A stretch of DNA of 64,000 nt from Maribacter cobaltidurans (lineage in GTDB: Bacteria > Bacteroidota > Bacteroidia > Flavobacteriales > Flavobacteriaceae), in assembly GCF_002269385.1 (NCBI RefSeq), contig NZ_CP022957.1, positions 3,339,001-3,403,000 of the forward strand, written 5' to 3'. Below are positions 35,004 through 44,475 of the stretch, one piece after another. Position numbers and translations under genes: made by a program. Positions within the stretch are counted from its first letter, which is position 1, and every line of letters starts with the position of its first letter. Under the pieces are notes generated by a model. That model searched no databases and was not told where the DNA came from. It saw nothing but the letters and a program-made list of their open reading frames with translations.

Positions 35004-36101
35004 TTAATTTTTAGTAAAACTTATACCTCCGTAATCACTGTTCAAGGTAACCATATTTCCGCTGCCTTGGCTTCCATAATACCCTTCGTAGTGTTTTGAT
35101 GAAGATTTTTCAGTACTTATGTTGACTACAAAATCATCCTTGCCACTTACTCCAGCGTAGCTTGTAGTAATATTGAAGTCGAAATGATAATTGGGACTAT
35201 ATCCAATTTTGACACCAGTATAATCTGTTCTGATATCAACGTCTCCGGCATCCTCGGCCAGTTCATCTATCCTTATTGATCCGTAGTCCGATGAAATATC
35301 TACATTGCCATGAACGCTTCCCATTTTTATGGTAATATAGTCGCCATTTCCATTTATATTTTTAACACTTCCAATTTCCATTTTTCCATAATCACTGCTA
35401 TAATCCAAATTATCCATCTGGTCTATTCTGGCATTGGTATAGTCTGCAATTACTTTAAGGTCACCTGCTTTTTCCACAGTGAAACCGGAATAATCTGCCC
35501 TAATTTCACCACTGTTCATAAATTCTATGGTAGAGTTTGAGGTGTAGTCAAAGTTCAACTGGTTGTTTCTGCCCATCAGTTCCCCAATTTCTAGCCTTCC
35601 ATAGTCGCAACTTATTTTGGCATGTCCGTCAATACGGTCCAAAATGATGGATCCATAGTCGTTATCCAGGTTTACACTGTTTTTAACGGGAAGTTTGATA
35701 GTATAGTTGATTTGCATGTTGACATTGTTGTTCTTGCCCCAATTCCATCCCCAACCACTTTTGTGGTCGTTAAATTCCGTTTCTGCGGATACAATAGAGC
35801 TGCTTGCATCAAAATTTACTGAAATTTCATCCAGTTTTTGCTGTACTTTTTCCTCGTTGTTGCCATTGGTCTTAATATGGACCTCGATCATTATCCTATT
35901 TTCGTTCCATGAAGTAATGTTCAAATTACCATAGCTGTTGTCCACTTTCAAAAGGGCATCAGAATTTACATTAAACTCCTTTTTAATGGTTTTTTCCTTG
36001 GTATACTTGCCATTTAGTTTGCCCCCATTGTCCGCTAAAATAATCATAGGGCAAAATAAAAATAATAGTATGCTGTATTTAAATAGTAAAGTTTTCATCA
36101 T
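35004..36101 (-). CDS. DUF4097-type exported beta-solenoid protein
   Basis: The 365-residue protein has a signal peptide (to about LADNG, residue 25) followed by many short beta strands. The dipeptide DY recurs in DYGS, DYGR, DYTS, DYSG, DYTN, DYGK, DYGS, DYTG, about every 20 residues between residues 145 and 310, the rung pattern of a DUF4097/DUF4098 solenoid. It has no enzymatic motif. The start overlaps the anti-sigma gene by 23 bases, indicating coupled translation. It is probably an envelope product controlled by the sigma/anti-sigma pair upstream; its actual role is unknown. Confidence 0.85.
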   Translation of the reverse strand: MMKTLLFKYSILLFLFCPMIILADNGGKLNGKYTKEKTIKKEFNVNSDALLKVDNSYGNLNITSWNENRIMIEVHIKTNGNNEEKVQQKLDEISVNFDASSSIVSAETEFNDHKSGWGWNWGKNNNVNMQINYTIKLPVKNSVNLDNDYGSIILDRIDGHAKISCDYGRLEIGELMGRNNQLNFDYTSNSTIEFMNSGEIRADYSGFTVEKAGDLKVIADYTNARIDQMDNLDYSSDYGKMEIGSVKNINGNGDYITIKMGSVHGNVDISSDYGSIRIDELAEDAGDVDIRTDYTGVKIGYSPNYHFDFNITTSYAGVSGKDDFVVNISTEKSSSKHYEGYYGSQGSGNMVTLNSDYGGISFTKN

Positions 36102-36642
36102 CGTATTTTTTTAAATTCTTTATGGTTTCGATTTGATTCAAGACATCGTTCAATAAGTCGATCCTTGTTTGAAAATTGGTAATCATGGCACTAAGGATTA
36201 GTTTACTATTGCCACCTTCCAACAATTCGTTTTCTAAAATTTTATAATCTCGCTCCAGTTTTTTAAGCTGGTCCATGGTGTCGGAAATGATTTTTTTTGT
36301 TTCGGGGCTTTCTTCTGCCTCCAATTCTTTCACTTGCTGCTCGATTAAACTGGCAAAGTAAAATTGGGTATTTGCTACTTCAGGTGAAATGTCTGCCACT
36401 TGTTCTTCCAAACTTGGGTTTAAGTCCAATTGCCCGTACACCAATGCGACCAAGAGCGCCAAAGATGCGGCAATGGACAAAGGTTTCCACCAATTAAAAT
36501 GCGTTTTGCTTAAAGAAACAGTTTTGTCGCTGTTACTATTAAGTTTTGCAAAAAACCTTTCTTGGTGACCTGTTACCGGTTCCTCTGTATCAAATTGGCC
36601 CTGAAGGTTTTTGAACAGATCTTCTAAATTTTCTTTTTCCAT
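36079..36642 (-). CDS. Putative anti-sigma factor, single-pass membrane protein
   Basis: This 187-residue protein has a cytosolic N-terminus of about 50 residues (MEKENLEDLFKNLQGQFD), one membrane helix near residues 52-68 (PLSIAASLALLVALVYG), and a helical exported part of about 115 residues with heptad-like charge patterns (EQQVKELEAEE, QLKKLERDYKIL) suggesting a coiled coil. Its start shares one base with the ECF sigma stop (TGATG), which supports an anti-sigma role. It lacks the zinc-binding ZAS motif. The coiled-coil exported part could sense envelope state. Confidence 0.78.
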   Translation of the reverse strand: MEKENLEDLFKNLQGQFDTEEPVTGHQERFFAKLNSNSDKTVSLSKTHFNWWKPLSIAASLALLVALVYGQLDLNPSLEEQVADISPEVANTQFYFASLIEQQVKELEAEESPETKKIISDTMDQLKKLERDYKILENELLEGGNSKLILSAMITNFQTRIDLLNDVLNQIETIKNLKKYDDENFTI

Positions 36643-37196
36643 CAGTTTTCAATTAATAATTGTTTTCTAAGACTTTCTTTCGCCCTGGAAATAGTAGTTC
36701 TACAATTGGCATAGCTTATATCCATAATAGAACTAATTTCTTCATAATCATACCCTTCGATCAAATGTAAGGTCAAAGAAATTCTGTAATTATCTTTTAA
36801 GCGTTTCATGGTTTCCATTACTTTTTGAGCCTTTTGTTCAGCAAACACATGATCCGAAGCAATTCCGTCATTATCTTCGACCTTGTACATTAAATCATCC
36901 AGTGCAACTTCATTTTTTTTACGTTGCTTTTTGTAATGGTAAATACTTTTGTTTACTACAATTCTTTTTAGCCATGCGCCAAAAGTAACCTCACCTCTAA
37001 AAGTATCCAGTTTCGTAAACGCGTTCAAAAACGATTCCTGCATAACGTCTTCGGCTTCCGCACTATGTTTTACAATTCGCAAAGCTGTATTGTACATCGC
37101 TTTGTAGTACCGATTGTAAACTTCCATTTGTGCACTTTGCTTACCTTCCTTGCACGATTGTAATAAATCATCAATATGTACCTTACTTTGGCTCAA
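36642..37196 (-). CDS. ECF-type RNA polymerase sigma factor
   Basis: The 184-residue protein has region 2 (YNTALRIVKHSAEAEDVMQESF over residues 34-55, then FGAWLKRIVVN) and region 4 with its helix-turn-helix (YDYEEISSIMDISYANCRTTISRAK over residues 150-174). The start is a TTG at 37196: the first ATG is 23 residues in and would remove part of region 2, and a stop lies ten codons upstream. It heads a four-gene minus-strand operon with its anti-sigma and two solenoid proteins and probably regulates its own operon. Confidence 0.9.
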   Translation of the reverse strand: MSQSKVHIDDLLQSCKEGKQSAQMEVYNRYYKAMYNTALRIVKHSAEAEDVMQESFLNAFTKLDTFRGEVTFGAWLKRIVVNKSIYHYKKQRKKNEVALDDLMYKVEDNDGIASDHVFAEQKAQKVMETMKRLKDNYRISLTLHLIEGYDYEEISSIMDISYANCRTTISRAKESLRKQLLIEN

Positions 37197-37312
37197 AAAG
37201 TGATTGGTTTGTATAAAGATGAGTCAATTTACCGATTGTTACAGTTTGGAGAAAAAGATTTTATAAATTGAGTGAAATTATAGGTAAAGAAGGGCCAAAA
37301 AATATAACCAAA

Positions 37313-37885
37313 ATGACCGAGAGGGAAAAAATGTTACAGGGAAAGGATTATGACTCGCGAGATCCTGAGTTGTTAAAACAATACTTCTTTGCCAGAGAGC
37401 TTCTCAAAAAGTACAACAACCTTGATGCCCACCTTTTAGAGGCAAAACAGGAAATTCTATTTGAGCTTTTTCAATACGTAGGGAAAGGTGTTTGGATTGA
37501 AGCTCCATTTTTTTGTGATTACGGTAATAATTTATCCATTGGGGATGGCACTTTTGTAAATATGAACTGTGCTTTTTTGGATAACAATAAGATTAGTATT
37601 GGAAAAAATGTGCTCATAGGACCCTACGTTCAAATTTATACCGCTTCCCACCCTTTAAAGGCATCTGAAAGGATTGTTGAACGTAATGATGGTGCATCCT
37701 ATTTAACATCAAGCAAGCCGGTAAAAATTGGGAATAAAGCATGGATAGGAGGGAATTCCGTCATTTGTCCCGGAGTAACTATTGGTGATAATGTAACCAT
37801 TGGTGCAGGTAGCGTAGTGACAAAGAATATCCCCGATAACACCCTTGCCTTTGGTAACCCCTGCAAAATCATACGGGAATTATAA
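37313..37885 (+). CDS. Sugar O-acetyltransferase (maltose O-acetyltransferase type)
   Basis: The 190-residue protein has a MAC-type N-terminal helical segment ([17 protein letters not shown]) and a left-handed beta-helix of hexapeptide repeats ([44 protein letters not shown]). The catalytic His is in YTASHPL. It transfers acetyl from acetyl-CoA to a sugar. An in-frame TTG at 37268 exists, but ATG at 37313 agrees with the family start. It is a single gene, divergent from the ECF sigma operon. Confidence 0.9.
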   Translation: MTEREKMLQGKDYDSRDPELLKQYFFARELLKKYNNLDAHLLEAKQEILFELFQYVGKGVWIEAPFFCDYGNNLSIGDGTFVNMNCAFLDNNKISIGKNVLIGPYVQIYTASHPLKASERIVERNDGASYLTSSKPVKIGNKAWIGGNSVICPGVTIGDNVTIGAGSVVTKNIPDNTLAFGNPCKIIREL

Positions 37886-38000
37886 CGTTTAGGAATAAAG
37901 ATTTGAATGCTTTTAAGGCCATTTTCATGTACAGTTTACTTCTTGCCACATATGGCACAGGAATTGAATAAAGTAAAGTGTAGAAAGACTAAAAAGCGAT

Positions 38001-38040
38001 AAAAACCCTGTAAGCAAGGTCTTTCAAGGGTTTTTAAATT
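38001..38040 (+). terminator. Terminator candidate after the acetyltransferase gene
   Basis: AAAAACCCT (38001-38009) and AGGGTTTTT (38027-38035) pair across a 17-base loop, followed by AAATTTTT. The long loop lowers confidence. Confidence 0.55.
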
Positions 38041-38088
38041 TTTAACGAAAAAAAATTACTGTCCATTTAATGACAGAATGACTGATAT

Positions 38089-40545
38089 ATGAGTATGGGA
38101 GATTCTAAATTTTCAAATTTTGACAATATGTCTTTACAGGGCATCGATCAGGATTCCGAGTTAATTCCGTTGCTTACCGCCGAGGATGAAGAGCAAATGA
38201 ATAGTGAGCAGTTGCCGGAAACCCTGCCTATTTTACCCCTTAGGAATACCGTCCTGTTTCCTGGAGTGGTAATACCTATTACAGCGGGAAGGGATAAATC
38301 CATCCAATTGATAAAGGATGCCAATAATGGCAGTAAAGTTATTGGTGTGGTATCCCAAAAGGATGAGGAAACGGAAAATCCGGATATTAAGGATATCAAC
38401 ACACTAGGAACTGTGGCTAGAATTCTACGGGTTTTGCAAATGCCAGACGGCAATACCACGGTCATAATCCAGGGTAAAAAGCGCTTTGAAATAGCAGAGG
38501 TACTTACCAAAAAGCCATATATAACTGCTACCGTACGCGAAACGGAAGAAATTAGGCCAGATAGGAGCAATAAGGAATTTATTGCGATTATAGAATCGAT
38601 TAAGGATTTGGCCTTGAGAATTATCAAGGATAATCCCAACATACCCAGTGAAGCTTCATTTGCGATTAAAAATATTCAGAGCGATTCGTTTTTGATAAAT
38701 TTCGTGTCCTCAAACCTTAATTTAGGAGTAAAGGAAAAGCAAGACCTTCTCGAGATAGGAAGTTTGCAGGATAGGGCGTTGGCCACCCTTAAATATATGA
38801 ATATAGAACTCCAAAAATTGGAGTTGAAGAACGATATACAATCCAAGGTACGTAGTGATCTGGACCAACAGCAGCGTGAATATTTTCTTCACCAGCAAAT
38901 GAAGACCATACAAGAGGAACTTGGTGGTGTTTCCTATGATGAGGAATTGGAGGAAATGCGTATGCGTGGAAAGAAGAAAAAATGGAGTAAAAAGGTCAAG
39001 GAGCATTTTGAAAAGGAACTTGCCAAGATGCAACGTATGAATCCGCAGGTGGCAGAATATTCCATTCAAAGAAATTATCTGGACCTTCTGTTGGATTTAC
39101 CATGGAACAAGTATTCCAAGGATAAGTTCGATTTAAAACGTGCTGAGCGAATTCTGGATAGAGATCACTACGGATTAGAGGATGTAAAGAGAAGGATTAT
39201 AGAATATTTGGCAGTTCTAAAACTTCGAAATGATATGAAGTCACCTATTCTTTGTCTCTATGGTCCCCCGGGTGTAGGTAAAACCTCTTTGGGTAAATCC
39301 ATTGCGGAAGCCTTGGGTAGACAATATGTGCGTATGTCCTTGGGAGGTCTACGTGACGAGGCCGAAATTCGCGGGCATAGGAAAACGTATATAGGGGCTA
39401 TGCCGGGTAGGATTGTTCAAAACCTTAAAAAGGCCGGGACTTCCAATCCAGTCTTTATTTTGGATGAAATTGACAAGCTGTCCAATAGCCATCAAGGCGA
39501 CCCCTCCTCGGCAATGCTGGAGGTTTTGGATCCGGAACAAAACAACGATTTCTATGATAATTTCTTGGAAATGGGGTATGACCTATCCAAAGTGATGTTT
39601 GTGGCGACTGCTAATAACTTGGGAAATATCCAGCCTGCCTTAAGGGACAGAATGGAAATTATCAACGTAAGCGGATATACCATAGAGGAAAAGGTGGAAA
39701 TAGCAAAAAGGCATTTGTTGCCCAAGCAGTTGGAGGAACACGGATTGGACTCGAGCCACTTGAAAATAGGAAAACCCCAGTTAGAGAAAATTGTTGAAGG
39801 ATACACTAGGGAATCTGGTGTGCGATCTTTGGAGAAACAAATTGCTAAAATGGTCCGCTACGCTGCAAAGTCAATCGCCACGGATGAAGAATATGATGTT
39901 AAGGTCACCAATGCGGATATTGAGAAGGTTTTGGGCTCGCCAAAAATGGAGCGTACCAAATATGAGAACAACGAAGTGGCCGGTGTAGTTACAGGATTGG
40001 CTTGGACCAGTGTTGGGGGTGACATTTTATTCATAGAATCTATTTTGTCAAAAGGTAAAGGCAATTTGAGTATTACTGGGAACTTGGGCAAAGTAATGAA
40101 AGAGTCTGCCACGATTGCTATGGAGTATATCAAATCCAATGCAGATAGATTTGGGATTGACCCCTCTGTATTTGAGAAATATAACGTTCATATTCATGTG
40201 CCGGAAGGTGCAACTCCAAAGGACGGGCCAAGTGCCGGAATTACGATGTTGACATCCTTGGTATCCTTATTCACCCAAAAGCGAATAAAGAAAAGTTTGG
40301 CCATGACCGGTGAAATTACCTTGAGAGGCAAGGTGTTACCGGTAGGTGGAATCAAAGAAAAAATACTTGCGGCCAAAAGGGCGCGCATTAAGGAGATTAT
40401 TCTTTGTGCAGAAAATGAGCGGGACATCAAAGAAATTAAGGAATCCTATCTAAAAGGTTTAACGTTTCATTACGTTACCGAAATGTCGGAGGTTATAGAT
40501 ATAGCATTAACGAACCAAAATGTGAAAGGGGCAAAGAAATTATAA
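38089..40545 (+). CDS. lon: Endopeptidase La (Lon protease)
   Basis: The 818-residue protein has the Lon N-terminal domain ([14 protein letters not shown] at about 46), an AAA+ module with Walker [10 protein letters not shown] and Walker [11 protein letters not shown], and the Ser-Lys protease domain with the catalytic Ser in [11 protein letters not shown] and Lys in [13 protein letters not shown]. The length is normal. It degrades misfolded and regulatory proteins in the cytosol using ATP. An acidic stretch of about 40 residues precedes the N domain. It is followed by cmk after 24 bases. Confidence 0.97.
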   Translation: MSMGDSKFSNFDNMSLQGIDQDSELIPLLTAEDEEQMNSEQLPETLPILPLRNTVLFPGVVIPITAGRDKSIQLIKDANNGSKVIGVVSQKDEETENPDIKDINTLGTVARILRVLQMPDGNTTVIIQGKKRFEIAEVLTKKPYITATVRETEEIRPDRSNKEFIAIIESIKDLALRIIKDNPNIPSEASFAIKNIQSDSFLINFVSSNLNLGVKEKQDLLEIGSLQDRALATLKYMNIELQKLELKNDIQSKVRSDLDQQQREYFLHQQMKTIQEELGGVSYDEELEEMRMRGKKKKWSKKVKEHFEKELAKMQRMNPQVAEYSIQRNYLDLLLDLPWNKYSKDKFDLKRAERILDRDHYGLEDVKRRIIEYLAVLKLRNDMKSPILCLYGPPGVGKTSLGKSIAEALGRQYVRMSLGGLRDEAEIRGHRKTYIGAMPGRIVQNLKKAGTSNPVFILDEIDKLSNSHQGDPSSAMLEVLDPEQNNDFYDNFLEMGYDLSKVMFVATANNLGNIQPALRDRMEIINVSGYTIEEKVEIAKRHLLPKQLEEHGLDSSHLKIGKPQLEKIVEGYTRESGVRSLEKQIAKMVRYAAKSIATDEEYDVKVTNADIEKVLGSPKMERTKYENNEVAGVVTGLAWTSVGGDILFIESILSKGKGNLSITGNLGKVMKESATIAMEYIKSNADRFGIDPSVFEKYNVHIHVPEGATPKDGPSAGITMLTSLVSLFTQKRIKKSLAMTGEITLRGKVLPVGGIKEKILAAKRARIKEIILCAENERDIKEIKESYLKGLTFHYVTEMSEVIDIALTNQNVKGAKKL

Positions 40546-40569
40546 AAGGTTTTCAGTTATCTTTATAAC

Positions 40570-41265
40570 ATGAATAAAATCACTATTGCCATTGATGGTT
40601 TTTCTTCCACGGGAAAAAGTACCTTGGCAAAGCAATTGGCCGAAAAGCTTGGATATGTCTATGTGGATACAGGGGCCATGTATAGGGCGGTAACTCTATA
40701 TGCCATGCAAAATGGGTTTATAGTTAATGGCGATATAAATAAAGTTGGCCTCACAAAGCATTTGGACAAAATCCAATTAAAATTTGTTTTCAATCCGAAA
40801 CTAGGTTTTGCCGAAATGTTTTTGAACGATGAAAACGTAGAAAGACAAATAAGAACCTTGGAGGTTTCCAAAAATGTAAGTCAAATTGCCGAAATCAAGG
40901 AGGTGAGGACGCAATTAGTTTCCTTACAACAGGATATGGGAAAGAGCAAGGGTGTGGTAATGGATGGTAGGGATATTGGAACCGTGGTATTTCCTGATGC
41001 CGAACTTAAAATATTCATGACCGCAAGCCCGGAAAAAAGAGCGGTAAGACGTTATAAGGAATTACTTGACAAAGGGGAGGACGTTGTCTATGACGATATC
41101 CTCGAAAATGTCCAAAAAAGGGACTATATAGACTCCCATCGAAAAAATTCCCCTCTAAAGAAGGCCGAAGGCGCCATAGAGTTTGATAATAGTGATATGG
41201 GATTGGTCCAACAATTTGAGCGGATTTATGAACATGCCCTTCGGGTCATTGAAAAACATCAATAA
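40570..41265 (+). CDS. cmk: Cytidylate kinase
   Basis: The 231-residue protein has a P-loop near the start (IDGFSSTGKST, residues 7-17), the CMP-binding YVDTGAMYRA, and VMDGRDIGTVVFPDA, all typical for bacterial CMP/dCMP kinase. It phosphorylates CMP and dCMP in the cytosol. The P-loop reads GFSSTGKS where many have GPAGAGKS; this serine-rich form is common in Bacteroidota as far as I recall. It is likely co-transcribed with lon and ends in a strong bidirectional terminator. Confidence 0.95.
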   Translation: MNKITIAIDGFSSTGKSTLAKQLAEKLGYVYVDTGAMYRAVTLYAMQNGFIVNGDINKVGLTKHLDKIQLKFVFNPKLGFAEMFLNDENVERQIRTLEVSKNVSQIAEIKEVRTQLVSLQQDMGKSKGVVMDGRDIGTVVFPDAELKIFMTASPEKRAVRRYKELLDKGEDVVYDDILENVQKRDYIDSHRKNSPLKKAEGAIEFDNSDMGLVQQFERIYEHALRVIEKHQ

Positions 41266-41298
41266 AAAAACCCGTCACTGAAAATGACGGGTTTTTTC
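41264..41298. terminator. Bidirectional terminator between cmk and the BON-LysM gene
   Basis: CCCGTCA (41271-41277) and TGACGGG (41285-41291) are flanked by seven A on the left and six T on the right, extending the stem. It serves the convergent cmk and LysM genes. Confidence 0.92.
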
Positions 41299-41312
41299 AT
41301 AAAATTTAATTC

Positions 41313-41693
41313 TTACAAATTTGGAATGACCAATACTTGTTCTGGATGAATTACATCGGGATTGCTAAGTATGTTCGTATTGGCAGAAAAAATTTGTTTG
41401 TATTTCATAGGATCTCCATAATAATGTTTGGCAATTTTACTTAAAGACTCGCCACTTTTCACAATATGTCTATGGTAGACAGATTCGTCTTCTACAGTAA
41501 TATTAGCCTTTATATCGGATGGGTGCTCCCCTCCAATTTCTTTTATTTTGTCCCAAATAATGTTTTTCTCATATTGAGTTTTTGCCATTCCTTTAACTTT
41601 AAGAATGTCCCCTTCAACAGAAACATTTCCATCTTTAATTCCAAGTTGTTCCCCAAGGTCTAGAACTGGCTGATATTTCGCTTTAACGCTCAT
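41313..41693 (-). CDS. BON/LysM domain protein (YgaU/Kbp-like)
   Basis: The 126-residue protein has a BON-like domain (residues 1-70, GNVSVEGDILKVKGMAKTQYE split by strands) and a C-terminal LysM domain (HIVKSGESLSKIAKHYYGD at residues 77-95 and HPEQVLVIP at the end). This is the architecture of E. coli YgaU/Kbp, a cytosolic K+-binding protein. No signal peptide is present, agreeing with a cytosolic place despite the LysM domain. A single-gene unit. Confidence 0.85.
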   Translation of the reverse strand: MSVKAKYQPVLDLGEQLGIKDGNVSVEGDILKVKGMAKTQYEKNIIWDKIKEIGGEHPSDIKANITVEDESVYHRHIVKSGESLSKIAKHYYGDPMKYKQIFSANTNILSNPDVIHPEQVLVIPNL

Positions 41694-41807
41694 AATTTAC
41701 TCGATTTAATGGTTAATATATTGAGCGTGTAAGGTACTAATATTTGACTAAAACCTATTGAAAAAATTAAAATAGAATAATGTGTGGTCCAATAGCAATA
41801 CAACTTC

Positions 41808-41838
41808 TTGTGTATTAATTAATTTAGTATTATTTTTG
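41808..41838 (+). promoter_or_regulatory. Promoter of rpsA
   Basis: TTG at 41808-41810 and TATTTTTG at 41831-41838 are 20 bases apart, an exact Bacteroidota -33/-7 pair. The transcript start would be near 41845, giving a leader of about 115 bases before the ATG, long enough for autoregulation of S1, which is known in other bacteria. Confidence 0.7.
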
Positions 41839-41960
41839 CACTCCTTTTTTCGGCAAGTATATCAAGAGGAAACAGGGTGCTAAAAACGAATAAATAATAA
41901 CTTTCATAATCATTGCTTAATTCTTGATTGGATTATGAGATACAAATTTTAAATCAGCAA

Positions 41961-43802
41961 ATGGCTGAAGAAAAAACAACTGCGGAAGTAGAAGAAACTA
42001 CGGAAGCTACTACACAAGAGACTGCACAGGAAACCCCTAAGCAGGACCCACAAGAGTTTTTAGAAAATTTTAATTGGGAAAAATACGAGCAAGGAATCGA
42101 AAGAGTAGATGATTCCAAGCTTAAGGAATTCGAAGAATTAGTTGCCGAAAATTTCGTGGATACTGCCGATGAGGAAGTAGTTGAAGGAACGGTAGTTTAT
42201 TTGACCGATAGAGAGGCAATCATTGATATTAACGCTAAGTCTGAAGGTGTAATTTCCTTGAATGAATTTCGTTACAATCCAGATTTAAAGGTTGGTGACA
42301 AGGTAGAGGTATTGATCGATATCCGTGAGGATAAAAGTGGTCAGTTGGTATTGTCCCATAGAAAGGCGCGTACTATTATGGCCTGGGACAGGGTTAACGC
42401 TGCCCATGACAACGAGGAAATTGTATCCGGTTATGTTAAGTGCAGAACCAAAGGAGGTATGATTGTTGACGTATTTGGAATTGAGGCATTCTTGCCAGGT
42501 TCTCAAATAGACGTTAAACCTATTAGGGACTACGATCAATATGTAAACAAAACAATGGAATTCAAGGTGGTTAAGATCAACCATGAGTTCAAGAACGTTG
42601 TTGTTTCGCATAAAGCTCTGATCGAAGCAGATATCGAAGAGCAGAAAAAAGAGATTATCAGCCAGTTGGAAAAAGGACAAGTATTGGAAGGTGTTGTTAA
42701 AAACATCACTTCATACGGTGTCTTTATCGATCTTGGTGGTGTTGATGGTCTTGTACATATCACCGATCTTTCTTGGAGCAGAATCAACCACCCGAACGAG
42801 GTTGTTGAACTTGATCAGAAATTGAACGTTGTAATTCTAGATTTTGATGAAAACAAATCCAGAATTCAATTAGGTCTTAAGCAATTGGAAAAACATCCTT
42901 GGGAAGCGCTAAGCGATGAAATTAAAGTAGGCGACAAGGTTAAAGGTAAAGTAGTTGTTATTGCAGACTACGGTGCATTTATTGAAGTTGTTGAAGGTGT
43001 TGAAGGTCTTATCCACGTTTCCGAAATGTCATGGTCTACACACTTGCGTTCCGCTCAGGATTTCGTAAAAGTAGGGGATGAGGTTGAGGCAGTCGTGTTG
43101 ACCTTGGATAGGGAAGATCGTAAGATGTCCCTTGGTATCAAGCAATTGACACCAGACCCATGGACTGATATTACTTCTAAATATCCTGTAGGTTCAAGAC
43201 ATAAAGGTATCGTACGTAACTTCACAAACTTTGGTGTTTTTGTAGAGTTGGAAGAAGGTATAGATGGTTTGATCTACATCTCTGATCTTTCTTGGACCAA
43301 GAAAATTAAGCATCCATCTGAGTTCACCAATGTAGGTGATACTTTAGAGGTTGAGGTGTTGGAGTTGGACGTTGAAGGACGTAAGCTTAGCTTAGGACAC
43401 AAACAGACTACTGAAAACCCCTGGGATAAATATGAGGATGAGTTTGCAGTAGGTACTGTACATAAAGCTACTATTACTGATGTGGTGGATAAAGGTGCAA
43501 CCATAGACTTTAACGAGGATATAACTGCATTCATTCCACAGCGTCACTTGGAGAAGGAAGATGGCAAAAAACTAGGAAAAGGCGATGAAGCGGAATTCAA
43601 GATTATTGAGTTCAATAAAGACTTCAAGCGTGTTGTAGCTAGCCACACCGCTATCTTTAGGGAAGAGGAACAACGCAATGTAAAAGCGGCAGCTAAAAGA
43701 CAGGCTGCAGCTGCTGACGAGGCAAAACCAACTTTGGGTGATGCTAACGATGCTTTACAGGCGTTGAAAGATAAAATGGAAGCTGATTCTAAGAAGAAGT
43801 AA
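41961..43802 (+). CDS. rpsA: 30S ribosomal protein S1
   Basis: The 613-residue protein has an acidic, Glu/Thr-rich N-terminal tail of about 40 residues and six S1 RNA-binding domains; repeats 3-5 are closest to the consensus (GVFIDLGGVDGLVHITDLSW, GAFIEVVEGVEGLIHVSEM, GVFVELEEGIDGLIYISDLSW in shortened view). The ATG at 41961 (MAEEKTT) is chosen; a TTG-started extension to 41928 is unlikely. S1 helps mRNA binding to the ribosome, which is important in a group with few Shine-Dalgarno sequences. Codon use looks biased as expected of a highly expressed gene. Confidence 0.95.
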   Translation: MAEEKTTAEVEETTEATTQETAQETPKQDPQEFLENFNWEKYEQGIERVDDSKLKEFEELVAENFVDTADEEVVEGTVVYLTDREAIIDINAKSEGVISLNEFRYNPDLKVGDKVEVLIDIREDKSGQLVLSHRKARTIMAWDRVNAAHDNEEIVSGYVKCRTKGGMIVDVFGIEAFLPGSQIDVKPIRDYDQYVNKTMEFKVVKINHEFKNVVVSHKALIEADIEEQKKEIISQLEKGQVLEGVVKNITSYGVFIDLGGVDGLVHITDLSWSRINHPNEVVELDQKLNVVILDFDENKSRIQLGLKQLEKHPWEALSDEIKVGDKVKGKVVVIADYGAFIEVVEGVEGLIHVSEMSWSTHLRSAQDFVKVGDEVEAVVLTLDREDRKMSLGIKQLTPDPWTDITSKYPVGSRHKGIVRNFTNFGVFVELEEGIDGLIYISDLSWTKKIKHPSEFTNVGDTLEVEVLELDVEGRKLSLGHKQTTENPWDKYEDEFAVGTVHKATITDVVDKGATIDFNEDITAFIPQRHLEKEDGKKLGKGDEAEFKIIEFNKDFKRVVASHTAIFREEEQRNVKAAAKRQAAAADEAKPTLGDANDALQALKDKMEADSKKK

Positions 43803-43825
43803 TCCATTTACATCGTAAATATTTT

Positions 43826-43855
43826 ATAAAGCCCGGTAATTTACCGGGCTTTTCT
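43826..43855 (+). terminator. Rho-independent terminator of rpsA
   Basis: AAAGCCCGGTAA (43828-43839) and TTACCGGGCTTT (43841-43852) form a long stem with an extended T-rich tail, about 25 bases after the stop codon. Confidence 0.9.
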
Positions 43856-43894
43856 GTTTCTAAAATCTTGCAAAGATAATTAGGTAGAATTCCC

Positions 43895-43902
43895 TATTTT
43901 TG
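43895..43902 (+). promoter_or_regulatory. Candidate -7 element of the pyrR operon
   Basis: TATTTTTG matches TAnnTTTG. A TTG at 43868-43870 lies 24 bases upstream, slightly far. The leader to the pyrR ATG at 43930 would be only about 20 bases, too short for a PyrR-binding attenuator. Confidence 0.6.
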
Positions 43903-43929
43903 TGAAGCTTAAAGCATGTATGACGAACT

Positions 43930-44469
43930 ATGAGTCAAAAAGTCTTACTCTCTTCTAAGGAAATTAATATCATCCTTCATCGTTTGGCTTGTCAACTGCT
44001 TGAAAATCATGTGGATTTTAAGGATACCGTACTTATTGGGATACAGCCAAGAGGAATATTCGTAGCTCAAAGGCTTACCAAAATTTTATTGGAGGAGTAC
44101 AAGGTCAAGCACATAGACTTAGGGTTTTTGGATATAACTTTTTACAGGGACGATTTTAGAAGAGGCGAGAAGACCTTGGAAGCGACCAAGACCAAGATCA
44201 ATTTTTTGGTCGAGGACAAAAAAGTGGTACTGATAGACGATGTTCTGTATACTGGCAGAAGCATTAATGCGGCATTGACGGCTTTACAGTCCTTTGGTAG
44301 ACCAAAGGAGGTTGAGTTGTTGACCTTGATCGATAGGCGCTTTAGTAGACATTTGCCCATACAGCCCAATTATAGGGGAAGACAGGTGGATGCCATAAAT
44401 AATGAAAAGGTAAAGGTGATGTGGGAGGAGAACGAAGGTGAGGATATAATTTATTTGATAAACAGGTAA
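43930..44469 (+). CDS. pyrR: PyrR-type uracil phosphoribosyltransferase/regulator
   Basis: The 179-residue protein matches PyrR: the PRPP loop VVLIDDVLYTGRSINAAL (residues 98-115 approximately), GIQPRGIFVAQRL and LIDRRFSRHLPIQP near the C-terminus. In Firmicutes PyrR binds pyr mRNA and also has weak UPRTase activity. Here it heads an operon with pyrB (6-base gap) but no leader with an anti-antiterminator is visible, so it may act mainly as an enzyme or by another mode. Confidence 0.9.
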   Translation: MSQKVLLSSKEINIILHRLACQLLENHVDFKDTVLIGIQPRGIFVAQRLTKILLEEYKVKHIDLGFLDITFYRDDFRRGEKTLEATKTKINFLVEDKKVVLIDDVLYTGRSINAALTALQSFGRPKEVELLTLIDRRFSRHLPIQPNYRGRQVDAINNEKVKVMWEENEGEDIIYLINR

Positions 44470-44475
44470 TAGAAA

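Noticed and set aside
41928..41960. TTG-started N-terminal extension of ribosomal protein S1.
   Set aside because: The extension DYEIQILNQQ is not like S1 starts, while ATG at 41961 gives the usual MAEE beginning.
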